Below, piece after piece: positions 1 to 6,365 of a DNA stretch of 7,168 nt. Each line of letters starts with the position of its first letter. The stretch's first letter is position 1. The DNA is from Thermoplasmata archaeon (GTDB taxonomy: Archaea; Thermoplasmatota; Penumbrarchaeia; Penumbrarchaeales; Penumbrarchaeaceae), in the NCBI GenBank assembly GCA_023145185.1, contig JAGLEG010000174.1:1-7168 (forward strand). Direction: 5' to 3'. A program made the position numbers and the translations under genes. Under the pieces are notes generated by a model. It saw nothing but the letters and a program-made list of their open reading frames with translations, had not been told where the DNA came from and did no database searches.

Positions 1-36
1 AACTTTGACACTTATTTTCACTTATATGTCAAAGTT
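1..36. repeat. Perfect 10-bp inverted repeat bracketing a TATA-like box
   Basis: AACTTTGACA (1-10) and TGTCAAAGTT (27-36) are exact reverse complements separated by 16 bases. The spacer and the start of the right arm contain the TATA-like string CTTATATG. A 7-bp direct repeat CACTTAT (9-15 and 19-25) lies inside with a 10-bp period, about one helical turn. No T-run follows the right arm, so a terminator is less likely than an operator or promoter dyad. The left arm touches the window edge and could extend further. That a regulator binds here is inference. Confidence 0.6.
20..28 (+). promoter_or_regulatory. Candidate TATA box for the nucleotidyltransferase-dtdA unit
   Basis: ACTTATATG resembles an archaeal TATA element. 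The same string, extended to 14 of 15 identical bases (20-34 versus 2240-2254), recurs upstream of the lipoprotein gene, which supports a shared promoter element. With the usual archaeal spacing of about 25 bases, transcription would start near base 50. That leaves a leader of roughly 60 bases before the ATG at 113. The box sits inside the inverted repeat, so a factor bound to the dyad could compete with TBP. No transcript start has been seen; this is motif reading. Confidence 0.45.
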
Positions 37-112
37 GGGTTGCATATGGATGGCTCGAATGGGGAAATGTAAATAATCGATGAGATATCATCTCCTTTCT
101 GGTGTGTAATAG

Positions 113-1339
113 ATGAAAGCTCTGGTACTTGCTGCGGGAAAAGGGGTCAGGATGGGCCCTCTGACGGAAAACAGGCCCAAACCCATGCTTCCCGTTGCGG
201 GAAAACCCTTCCTTGAACACACCGTGAACGCCTTGAAAGAGGCGGGCATAGACCACATCGTTATCCTGACAGGATATCACGGCGGCGTGATAAAGGACCA
301 TTTTGGCGATGGATCGAAGTGGGGTGTGAAGATAGATTATCTGGTCCAACCCGAACGTCTGGGAACTGCAAATGCAGTTGGAATGGCCAGGGAGATGATG
401 ACCGAGGATTTCCTGTGCTTGAACGGGGACGTCATCGTCACACATTCGCTGGTGGCGTCCATGATCGAGAACTTCGGAAAATATGGACGAAGCCTGATGT
501 CGCTCATAGAGGTAGAGGATGTGTCCAGGTACGGGATGGTCAAGGTAAAGGGGGACATCGTTGAGGCGATAGTGGAAAAACCCAGGGATCGGGCCAGGGG
601 CCTGATCAACGGTGGGATCTACCTGTTCAAGAGGAACATATTCGAGGCGATAGAGAGGACCCCTCTCTCCTCAAGAGGGGAGTATGAGATAACCCATTCC
701 CTTCAATTGATAATGGAAAAGGAGGAGGTGGGGTGCATGGTTCCGGATGCAGAATGGGTGGATATCGGCTCACCATGGGACCTCCTCCGTGCTCATGAGA
801 TCTACATGGAGGGATTGAAGGAGGACATAAGGGGGGAGGTTGAACCGAACGTTCAGATAAGGGGAAGAGTGGTTTTAATGGAAGGGGCCCTGATCAGGTC
901 CGGGACGTATATTGAGGGGAACGTGATAATTGATGAGGGGGCCGTGGTAGGCCCGAACTCATATATCAGGGGATCCACGTATATCGGGAGGAACTCCAGG
1001 GTGGGGGCGGCTTCCGAGGTGAAGAATTCGATCATACTCAACGATACCAACATACCCCATCACAATTACGTTGGTGATTCCATCATAGGGTCCGACTGCA
1101 ATCTGGGAAGCGGGACCAAGGTCGCCAATCTGAGGCTGGACCACGGGCCGATACCCGTGGTGATCAAAGGTGAAAAGGTCTCATCCGGAAGGAGAAAGCT
1201 GGGTGTGATCATGGGAGATGATGTCCAGACGGGTATCAACGCAACGATCGACCCGGGAACGATGCTGTTCAGCGGGACGAGGGTAGGGCCAGGGGCCAAG
1301 GTCTCCGGGACCGTGGGAAAGGGCTCCAAGGTCCACTGA
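113..1339 (+). CDS. Bifunctional sugar-1-phosphate nucleotidyltransferase / acetyltransferase (archaeal GlmU-like)
   Basis: A 408-residue cytoplasmic enzyme that probably transfers a nucleotidyl group to a sugar-1-phosphate and acetylates an amino-sugar-1-phosphate, giving an activated sugar such as UDP-GlcNAc for glycans. Residues 1-235 form the nucleotidyltransferase domain. It has the LAAGKGVRM loop at 6-14, RPKPMLPVAGKP at 21-32, the likely metal-binding Asp106 in LNGD, EKP at 155-157 and VDIGSPWD at 216-223. Residues 245-408 are a left-handed beta-helix of hexapeptide repeats. PHHNYVGDS at 315-323 places His316, the probable acetyltransfer base, beside Tyr319, and Asn339 follows in ANLR. 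The tail has the archaeal GRRKLG and TGIN signatures. ATG113 directly follows an in-frame TAG, and GGTG at 101-104 could be its ribosome site. It is probably cotranscribed with dtdA. A glucose-1-phosphate thymidylyl- or uridylyltransferase specificity cannot be excluded from sequence. Confidence 0.9.
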   Translation: MKALVLAAGKGVRMGPLTENRPKPMLPVAGKPFLEHTVNALKEAGIDHIVILTGYHGGVIKDHFGDGSKWGVKIDYLVQPERLGTANAVGMAREMMTEDFLCLNGDVIVTHSLVASMIENFGKYGRSLMSLIEVEDVSRYGMVKVKGDIVEAIVEKPRDRARGLINGGIYLFKRNIFEAIERTPLSSRGEYEITHSLQLIMEKEEVGCMVPDAEWVDIGSPWDLLRAHEIYMEGLKEDIRGEVEPNVQIRGRVVLMEGALIRSGTYIEGNVIIDEGAVVGPNSYIRGSTYIGRNSRVGAASEVKNSIILNDTNIPHHNYVGDSIIGSDCNLGSGTKVANLRLDHGPIPVVIKGEKVSSGRRKLGVIMGDDVQTGINATIDPGTMLFSGTRVGPGAKVSGTVGKGSKVH

Positions 1340-1343
1340 GGTG
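1338..1343 (+). promoter_or_regulatory. Shine-Dalgarno GAGGTG deciding the dtdA start
   Basis: GAGGTG matches the archaeal anti-Shine-Dalgarno and overlaps the TGA stop codon of the preceding gene. It lies six bases before the in-frame TTG at 1350. The alternative GTG at 1341 falls inside the motif and would have no usable ribosome site, so TTG is the better start. The arrangement also suggests translational coupling to the upstream gene. Confidence 0.65.
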
Positions 1344-1349
1344 GATGGT

Positions 1350-2210
1350 TTGAAGGTACTGCTGACCTCACTTGAGGACGTCGCATCCACGAACATCAGG
1401 GACCGCCTGCTTGAGGAGGCGGAGTGGGAGGTTGTTGGAGAATTTGATGGGTGCCCGGTCAGGGTCCATGGGGGTCTCCTTCTGATGGAGAGGGCGGGAA
1501 CCCACCTCTACATGGAATCCGTGGATGAGGAGATCGGAGCGTTCATCAGGGAGGAGCTGGGGGAGGAGCTCTGGCCACAGGGCCCATTCCCTCTGGACCT
1601 GCTCGTGTTCCTCTCCAGGCACAGATCGGAGAAGGATGTCCTATCGTTGACGGTCCATCCTCCCGGTAATTTCATCTCTGCTGATTATGGGGGGATGGCC
1701 GGCAAGCTACCGCCCTCTGCACCCTTTGAGATGACGCAGGCCCTGAAGACCCTCTACAGGGAGAAGAAGGCCCTGGGGTTGAAGGACCGGACCACCTACG
1801 AGGTCACCCATCATGGGCCGCAGGTGAGCTCCCCCTGTTTCTTCATTGAGATCGGATCGAACGAGACCAGGTGGGGGGTGGAGGAGCTGGCCCGTCCGAT
1901 CGCCAGAACCCTCATCTCAGATGACCTCGGCAGCCCCCGCAGGGACCTTCCCATTGCAATTGGAGTTGGAGGAGGGCACTACGGGCCCAGGTTCACAGAC
2001 AGGGCGATGAGGAACAAGTTCGCCTTCGGGCACATGGTCCCCGATTACATACTCCGCTCCTCCGATGATATCCGGGTCCCCATCGAGCTGGCGAAGGAGG
2101 CGACCCCCGGCGTCCAGAAATTGTTCTACCACAGGTCGAGTGCGAATGAGGACCTGGAGGAGAGGATCGCGGAGATAGCGGACGATCTCGGCCTTGAAAT
2201 GCACTCATAG
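1350..2210 (+). CDS. dtdA: D-aminoacyl-tRNA deacylase, archaeal DTD2/GEK1 type
   Basis: Hydrolyses the ester bond of D-aminoacyl-tRNAs in the cytoplasm, preventing D-amino acids from entering translation. The family is a zinc enzyme found in archaea and plants (GEK1), unrelated to bacterial DTD1. With the TTG start the protein has 286 residues, close to the usual family length. Family signatures are plain: the N-terminal KVLLTS strand, SRH near residue 87, THHGP with His154-His155, FFIEIGS soon after, GVGGGHY with His210, and FGHMVPDY with His228. I choose TTG1350 because family members begin with an MKV-like strand and GAGGTG lies six bases upstream; GTG1341 would add only three residues. 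The start lies 11 bases past the upstream stop, with no room for a separate promoter, so it is probably an operon member. Identity is firm; the exact start is less so. Confidence 0.93.
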   Translation: MKVLLTSLEDVASTNIRDRLLEEAEWEVVGEFDGCPVRVHGGLLLMERAGTHLYMESVDEEIGAFIREELGEELWPQGPFPLDLLVFLSRHRSEKDVLSLTVHPPGNFISADYGGMAGKLPPSAPFEMTQALKTLYREKKALGLKDRTTYEVTHHGPQVSSPCFFIEIGSNETRWGVEELARPIARTLISDDLGSPRRDLPIAIGVGGGHYGPRFTDRAMRNKFAFGHMVPDYILRSSDDIRVPIELAKEATPGVQKLFYHRSSANEDLEERIAEIADDLGLEMHS

Positions 2211-2239
2211 GCAAGCGTAAAAAAACTGTTCCAATTCAT

Positions 2240-2248
2240 ACTTATATG
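2240..2248 (+). promoter_or_regulatory. Candidate TATA box of the lipoprotein gene
   Basis: ACTTATATG is identical to the element at 20-28. Its centre is about 32 bases before the ATG at 2276, so transcription would begin close to that codon, giving a leaderless or nearly leaderless mRNA as is common in archaea. The earlier in-frame ATG at 2246 lies inside this box and is therefore an unlikely start. The 65-base gap before the lipoprotein (2211-2275) has no other gene-like content and no clear T-rich terminator for dtdA. Confidence 0.5.
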
Positions 2249-2275
2249 TCCAAGGCCCATATGATTCTGATTGAT

Positions 2276-3274
2276 ATGAGAAGGGACTGGGCGGTAACAG
2301 TTCCCATTCTTCTTCTGCTGCTATGCGGCTGTATCCAGCCGGAAGACACAGGAGGGAATGGTGCAGGAGATGATGTACTGACATTAGATGTCTCTCTCAG
2401 CGGAACCAATGCTGGATCTATTCTGGACCTTTCTGCGGAGGTCGTCCTGACAAGCGTTACTGGCACTATTTGGGTCGGGGAAATTGACGTCGATTTCATC
2501 ACCTGGGAGGAGCCCTACAACCGGACGCTGGATATTTTCATCGAGTGTCCTGACGGTGAGGTCCTGCATATCATCGATCCATATGTGGAGAATCCGGTCT
2601 ATCCAGTGGAGCTATTCGAGGGGGAGACTATCACCAGGATAGTGAACCTATCGGACCATACCTTCGGAAATGAGGAATTTGACGGATCGGATCCATATCA
2701 TTTCGTGAACGGGTCATATGAATTATGGGCCGTATACTCATCGGGAGATGCCTGGAACGTCACAGGGCATGATATGATGTGGAGAGGGTCCATTTCCTCC
2801 AAGAAGGTCAATTTTTTCCTGAACTGGTCTTCAATGTTGAAACTGGATCCGGTGGTTGTGGCAACTGGCCATGATTATTCCGGAACCCCCAATTCGGTGC
2901 CTTATCAGGACATCCACGACAGATTTGCCGAAAACTATACGGGGGCCGACTTGTCAGTAGAGATGAGGGATGAGCTGACGGACAGGATGGCGGAGCTTGC
3001 AGAGGGGCTGGGAGAGGACGGGGAGATACTGAAACTCGCCATCAAGGAGACCTATTCCGACCTGTCAGCTCGCCCCTACAGGATTCCTACATACGCTGAG
3101 AAAGCATGCTACAACGGTGAGGATATCTGGGCGCTGGCATTCAACAGGTGCAACGGTTTCGAGGATGGGATCGGCCATTTCGATCTATTCTTCGTATCGA
3201 TCCCGGTGATCGATGCTATATACGTAGGGGGATGCAACACCACAGCCATCCTATTCGTTACCGGATGCGACTGA
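2276..3274 (+). CDS. Predicted secreted lipoprotein of unknown function
   Basis: I do not recognise a family. From ATG2276 the protein has 332 residues. It opens with a signal peptide: Arg2-Arg3, a hydrophobic run at 9-16, then lipobox LCGC with Cys19 as the probable lipid-anchored residue. A Gly/Asp-rich linker follows to about residue 33. Residues 35-190 look beta-rich and could be an Ig-like sandwich. Residues 208-262 look more helical. The last 60 residues hold Cys278, Cys292, Cys320 and Cys331; Cys91 is the only other Cys in the mature part. Seven N-glycosylation sequons occur, at Asn82, 124, 145, 161, 183, 220 and 321, suggesting exposure outside the cell. Starts at 2246 or 2261 would put about 10 or 5 extra residues before the arginines and ignore the TATA box. 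By eye it is somewhat AT-richer than its neighbours. Its 3' end overlaps elp3 by 24 bp. A surface-anchored role is inference; the specific function is unknown. Confidence 0.8.
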   Translation: MRRDWAVTVPILLLLLCGCIQPEDTGGNGAGDDVLTLDVSLSGTNAGSILDLSAEVVLTSVTGTIWVGEIDVDFITWEEPYNRTLDIFIECPDGEVLHIIDPYVENPVYPVELFEGETITRIVNLSDHTFGNEEFDGSDPYHFVNGSYELWAVYSSGDAWNVTGHDMMWRGSISSKKVNFFLNWSSMLKLDPVVVATGHDYSGTPNSVPYQDIHDRFAENYTGADLSVEMRDELTDRMAELAEGLGEDGEILKLAIKETYSDLSARPYRIPTYAEKACYNGEDIWALAFNRCNGFEDGIGHFDLFFVSIPVIDAIYVGGCNTTAILFVTGCD

Positions 3275-4924
3275 TAGATCCTTTCCCATGTAGGGGCCCA
3301 CCCTCTTGTATCCAAGCTTCCTGTAATATTCCCTGACCCCCACTCCTGCGGTAACCAGGATCCTTTTCATATCCCACTCCTCCTTCGATATCCTCTCCGC
3401 CCCGGCTATGAGCTTCCTTCCATATCCCTTGTGCTGCCACTTTCCATCAGACGATCGCCCGATAGGCACCATGGCTCCGAACACCTTCACCTCACGTATC
3501 AGCGAGGTCCCCCTCTCCGTATCCACCTCAGGCCTGTGCGCATCGGAGGATGGCCTTCTCAAGCGTACGTATCCGATGAGGAGGTCCTCCTTTGGGGTCT
3601 CGTATGACAGGAACAACTCCCGTCCACCCGAGGCATCATATTCCCTCCTCACGAGCTCAATGTCCTGTTTATCGAGATCGTGCCCCTCACCCCTCTCACT
3701 GTGGCCGATCTCCCTGCACCTGATACATCTGCACCGTTCCCCCATTGCCTCCAGCTCTTTCCATGCAAGCTGTCTGAGGTTGCTCTTTTTCACGCCGGCC
3801 TCGACCAGTGGGCTGGGAATATCCCTCTGGACCCTTGAGATCCTTACCCAGGGAGGGACCATGGCCTTGATCCTCGCCACGACCCTGGCCGCCTCCTCCG
3901 TTGACAGAGGCTCATATTCGCCCCTCTTCCACATGTCATACAGTTCCGTCCCCTCGATGACGAGGGTGGGGTATATCTTGATCTTGTCCGGCATGAAGCG
4001 ATCGTCGTTGAATATCCTCTCAGCGGTACTCACGTCCATATCCGGATCGGATCCGGGTATGCCGGGCATGATGTGATAGCTCACCTTCAACCCCGCATTC
4101 TTCATGATCCGTGTTGACCTCACCGCATCCTCGATGGTATGTCCCCTTCTGGACGTCTCAAGCGGCCCATCATAAGCCGACTGGAACCCCAGTTCAACGG
4201 AGGTTCCACCAAGCCCGAGCATGATATCAACCTCCTTCTCAAAGCAGCGGTCTGGCCTGGTCTCGAAGGTGATGCCGATGCACCTGTGATCCGCCTTCTC
4301 GTTACCGGCCAGGGCCTTATCCATATCATCCGAGATGAACCCGTTCATGCCATCCAGGCATCCCTTGACGAACCCCTCTTGATACTCTACGTCCCTGGCG
4401 GTCATGGTCCCGCCCATGAGGATGAGGTCTATCTTGTCCGTGGGGTGGCCTATGGACCTCAGCTGATCGATCCTGTTCACCACCTGCATGTACGGGTCGT
4501 ATCCGTTCTGGGCCCCCCTCATGGCAGCCGGCTCCCGCCCCGTGTAAGACTGCGGGGTCGCCACATCCTTCTCCGTCCCTCCGGGGCAGAATATGCATCT
4601 CCCATGAGGGCAGTCATGAGGAGAGGTCATGGCCGCAACGACCGCAACTCCTGATATCGTCCTGGAGGGTTTTTTGAGAAGCAGTGGAAGGAGGTCATCC
4701 CTCATTTCCGGATGGTTCTTCGCGATGTAGTCGAGGATAACGGAGTTCGTTGGCACCCTGTCAAGGCCCGAGTCCCTGAGGGTCTTGATCTTCAGGTCCT
4801 GAAGGTCCTTTTTGCCGGACACGTCCCCGGAGATGAGCATTCTGGCTATCGATCCCACCACGCCCTCCAGCACCGGATCGTCCTCCCAGATGTCCGCCCT
4901 CTTTTTCCCGTCTTTGTCCTCCAT
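3251..4924 (-). CDS. elp3: Archaeal Elp3, tRNA wobble-uridine carboxymethyl-forming radical SAM/acetyltransferase
   Basis: Elp3 uses S-adenosylmethionine radical chemistry and acetyl-CoA to start 5-carboxymethyl-type modification of uridine-34 in tRNA. Archaea use Elp3 without the other Elongator subunits. The 557-residue length is typical. The N-terminal domain covers about 1-90. The radical SAM core follows with CPHGRCIFCPGG, where Cys105, Cys110 and Cys113 should bind the 4Fe-4S cluster, then GGT at 171-173, FETRPD at 220-225, ELGFQS at 244-249 and HIMPGIPG at 284-291. RCRCIRCRE supplies Cys398, Cys400 and Cys403, probably the zinc site. The C-terminal GNAT domain (about 435-550) has acetyl-CoA loop Gln497-x-x-Gly-x-Gly502 and YYRKLGY at 533-539. 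All key residues are present, so it should be active. Only a weak purine-rich stretch precedes the ATG. It is divergent from glyA and converges on the lipoprotein gene. Confidence 0.96.
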   Translation of the reverse strand: MEDKDGKKRADIWEDDPVLEGVVGSIARMLISGDVSGKKDLQDLKIKTLRDSGLDRVPTNSVILDYIAKNHPEMRDDLLPLLLKKPSRTISGVAVVAAMTSPHDCPHGRCIFCPGGTEKDVATPQSYTGREPAAMRGAQNGYDPYMQVVNRIDQLRSIGHPTDKIDLILMGGTMTARDVEYQEGFVKGCLDGMNGFISDDMDKALAGNEKADHRCIGITFETRPDRCFEKEVDIMLGLGGTSVELGFQSAYDGPLETSRRGHTIEDAVRSTRIMKNAGLKVSYHIMPGIPGSDPDMDVSTAERIFNDDRFMPDKIKIYPTLVIEGTELYDMWKRGEYEPLSTEEAARVVARIKAMVPPWVRISRVQRDIPSPLVEAGVKKSNLRQLAWKELEAMGERCRCIRCREIGHSERGEGHDLDKQDIELVRREYDASGGRELFLSYETPKEDLLIGYVRLRRPSSDAHRPEVDTERGTSLIREVKVFGAMVPIGRSSDGKWQHKGYGRKLIAGAERISKEEWDMKRILVTAGVGVREYYRKLGYKRVGPYMGKDLSVASGNE

Positions 4925-4964
4925 TGGACCCTTTCCTTTCGTGGGCTCTGCAGATACCTCAAAT

Positions 4965-4972
4965 CTATTAAA
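4965..4972 (-). promoter_or_regulatory. Candidate TATA box for elp3
   Basis: Read on the minus strand this is TTTAATAG, an AT-rich element about 40 bases before the elp3 ATG. A start site about 25 bases downstream would give a short leader of around 17 bases. The match to a TATA consensus is modest and no strong BRE is visible. Confidence 0.3.
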
Positions 4973-4988
4973 CTATCGGAAAAGTGGC

Positions 4989-5000
4989 CCACGATCGTGG
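4989..5000. promoter_or_regulatory. 12-bp perfect palindrome in the elp3-glyA divergent region
   Basis: CCACGATCGTGG is its own reverse complement and lies near the middle of the 142-base region between two divergent genes. It is upstream of both candidate promoters, a fitting place for a dimeric helix-turn-helix regulator. A 12-bp palindrome is expected once or twice by chance in a window of this size, so position rather than rarity is the argument. Confidence 0.35.
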
Positions 5001-5017
5001 ATAGTATTCAAATGGTA

Positions 5018-5034
5018 TCCGAAAAAGTTAATTC
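5018..5034 (+). promoter_or_regulatory. Candidate BRE/TATA promoter for glyA
   Basis: TCCGAAAAAGTTAATTC has the look of an archaeal purine-rich BRE (CGAAAAA) followed by an AT-rich TATA-like box (GTTAATT). A start site near 5055 would leave a short leader that just includes the GAGGTGA ribosome site. This is motif-level evidence only. Confidence 0.35.
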
Positions 5035-5055
5035 ACCTGTTCCTCTTCCCCTGCC

Positions 5056-5062
5056 GAGGTGA
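5056..5062 (+). promoter_or_regulatory. Shine-Dalgarno GAGGTGA fixing the glyA start
   Basis: GAGGTGA, a strong match to the archaeal anti-Shine-Dalgarno, lies four bases before ATG5067. The reading frame is open much further upstream, back through the antisense of elp3, so this site decides the start. The first family-conserved residues follow shortly after. Confidence 0.75.
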
Positions 5063-5066
5063 AGAT

Positions 5067-6365
5067 ATGACACTCCCCCTTCCGGACAACGAAGATGTAA
5101 GGTTCATCTACGAGAACATAGACACGCATACCGACTGGTTCAAGGACTCCCTCTGTATGATCGCATCGGAGAATCTTGTATCTCCCCTGACCAGGCAGCT
5201 TCAGGTTAGCGATTTCACGGACAGATACGCCGAAGGCCTGCCGGGGAAGAGGTACTACAACGGAAACACCTACGTCGACAGGGTCGAGACGAGGGTTGAG
5301 GAGATCGCCAAGAGGCTTTTCAACGCGCCAGAGGCGGATGTGAGGCCGATCTCGGGAACCACAGCCAATATTTCCGCGTTCTTCTCCTTCATCAAGCCGG
5401 GGGAGCTATATTTTGCACCTCATCTCAATGATGGGGCCCACATATCATCTGCGAAGTTCGGTGCAGGGGGCCTAAGGGGTGGAAACGAGATGACCTACGT
5501 TTGGGACAAGGACCTGATGAACATAGACATCGACGCTACGAGGAAACTCCTCCTGGAGCACAGGCCGAAACTCTGCCTGTTCGGCAGGTCCGTCTTCCTG
5601 TTCCCGGCGCCCCTCAAGGAACTTCGCGATACCCTCCAGGAGATCGACTGCCATGTGTGGTACGATGGCGCACATGTCCTTGGGCTGATCGCTGGAAAGC
5701 GCTTCCAGGACCCGCTTCGGGAAGGTGCACATATCATAACCGGGTCAACACACAAGACGTTACCAGGTCCTCAGGGAGGGGTGATCCTGGGAAACCCCAA
5801 GGATGAGGACCAGTGGAAGGCCATAAGAAGGAGAGTGTTTCCCGGCACGCACTCATCCCACCACCTGATGACCATGTCAGCCAAGGGGATAGCCTTCGCC
5901 GAGCACATCGAGTTCGGCGAACAGTATGCCGACCAGATCATAAGGAACGCCCAGGCCTTTGCCCAGGCCCTTCACGAGCGCGGGTTCACCGTACTGGGGG
6001 AGAAACATGGGTTCACAAAATCCCACGCAATGGTACTTGACGTATCCGAGCAGGGCGGTGGAGCGATATGTGCGGATGACCTTGAGACCGCCAATATGAT
6101 CACCAACAAGAACCTGATCCCGGACGATCCCGGAACCGCCATGAGGCCATCCGGCCTCAGGTTAGGGGCGCAGGAGCTGACGAGGATAGGCATGAGGGAA
6201 TCACATATGGCCGAGGTCGCAGAGCTGTTCAGGAGGATCCTGATCGGCAGGGAGGACCCGCTCAAGGTGAAGGAGGATGTGATCAAGTTAAAGTCCGATT
6301 TCCAGTCGATACACTACTGCTTCACCCCTGACCAGCCCGCCTATCACAAGTGGAGAATTATCTGA
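5067..6365 (+). CDS. glyA: Serine hydroxymethyltransferase
   Basis: A PLP enzyme that interconverts serine and glycine while passing a one-carbon unit to a pterin carrier (tetrahydrofolate or, in some archaea, a methanopterin); the sequence does not settle which. The 432-residue length is normal for archaeal members. Motifs in order are ASEN at 33-36, YAEGLPGKRYYNG at 54-66 with Glu56 and Tyr64, SGTTAN at 96-101, His125 (the probable PLP-stacking residue), YDGAHVLGL with Asp200 and His203, GSTHKT with Lys230 as the PLP Schiff-base lysine, and PSGLRLG at 361-367 with Arg365, which binds substrate carboxylate. The catalytic set appears complete, so an active enzyme is expected. The 5' extension of the open frame to 4812 is not part of the gene, because it lies antisense to elp3 and lacks family similarity. 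It is divergent from elp3, and its 3' end faces the TPR gene 24 bases away. Confidence 0.97.
   Translation: MTLPLPDNEDVRFIYENIDTHTDWFKDSLCMIASENLVSPLTRQLQVSDFTDRYAEGLPGKRYYNGNTYVDRVETRVEEIAKRLFNAPEADVRPISGTTANISAFFSFIKPGELYFAPHLNDGAHISSAKFGAGGLRGGNEMTYVWDKDLMNIDIDATRKLLLEHRPKLCLFGRSVFLFPAPLKELRDTLQEIDCHVWYDGAHVLGLIAGKRFQDPLREGAHIITGSTHKTLPGPQGGVILGNPKDEDQWKAIRRRVFPGTHSSHHLMTMSAKGIAFAEHIEFGEQYADQIIRNAQAFAQALHERGFTVLGEKHGFTKSHAMVLDVSEQGGGAICADDLETANMITNKNLIPDDPGTAMRPSGLRLGAQELTRIGMRESHMAEVAELFRRILIGREDPLKVKEDVIKLKSDFQSIHYCFTPDQPAYHKWRII

Noticed and set aside
1..36. Inverted repeat as a transcription terminator of a gene to the left
   Set aside because: The 16-base loop is long, no T-run follows, and a TATA-like box lies within it, so a promoter or operator reading fits better. 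It cannot be fully excluded without the sequence to the left.
337..609. Minus-strand open frames inside the nucleotidyltransferase gene (also 29-445 and 1066-1386)
   Set aside because: No domain, no ribosome site and no promoter. The plus strand encodes an intact, motif-rich enzyme throughout.
1341..2210. GTG1341 as the dtdA start
   Set aside because: GTG1341 is itself part of the Shine-Dalgarno sequence, and family N-termini begin at the KVLLTS strand, which matches TTG1350.
2246..2275. Upstream ATG codons at 2246 and 2261 as the lipoprotein start
   Set aside because: ATG2246 is part of the TATA-like box. Both would place extra residues ahead of the Arg-Arg and hydrophobic run of the signal peptide.
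3408..4076. Plus-strand open frame of 222 codons antisense to elp3
   Set aside because: It is a shadow of elp3: Ser/Leu/Pro-rich composition, no recognisable domain, and the opposite strand carries complete conserved Elp3 motifs.
4139..4654. Plus-strand open frame of 171 codons antisense to the Elp3 radical SAM core
   Set aside because: It overlaps the most conserved part of Elp3, has no ribosome site or domain, and its openness follows from codon bias on the other strand.
4812..5066. 85-codon N-terminal extension of glyA
   Set aside because: It is antisense to elp3 and then crosses the promoter region. A strong GAGGTGA at 5056-5062 points to ATG5067, and family members have no such extension.
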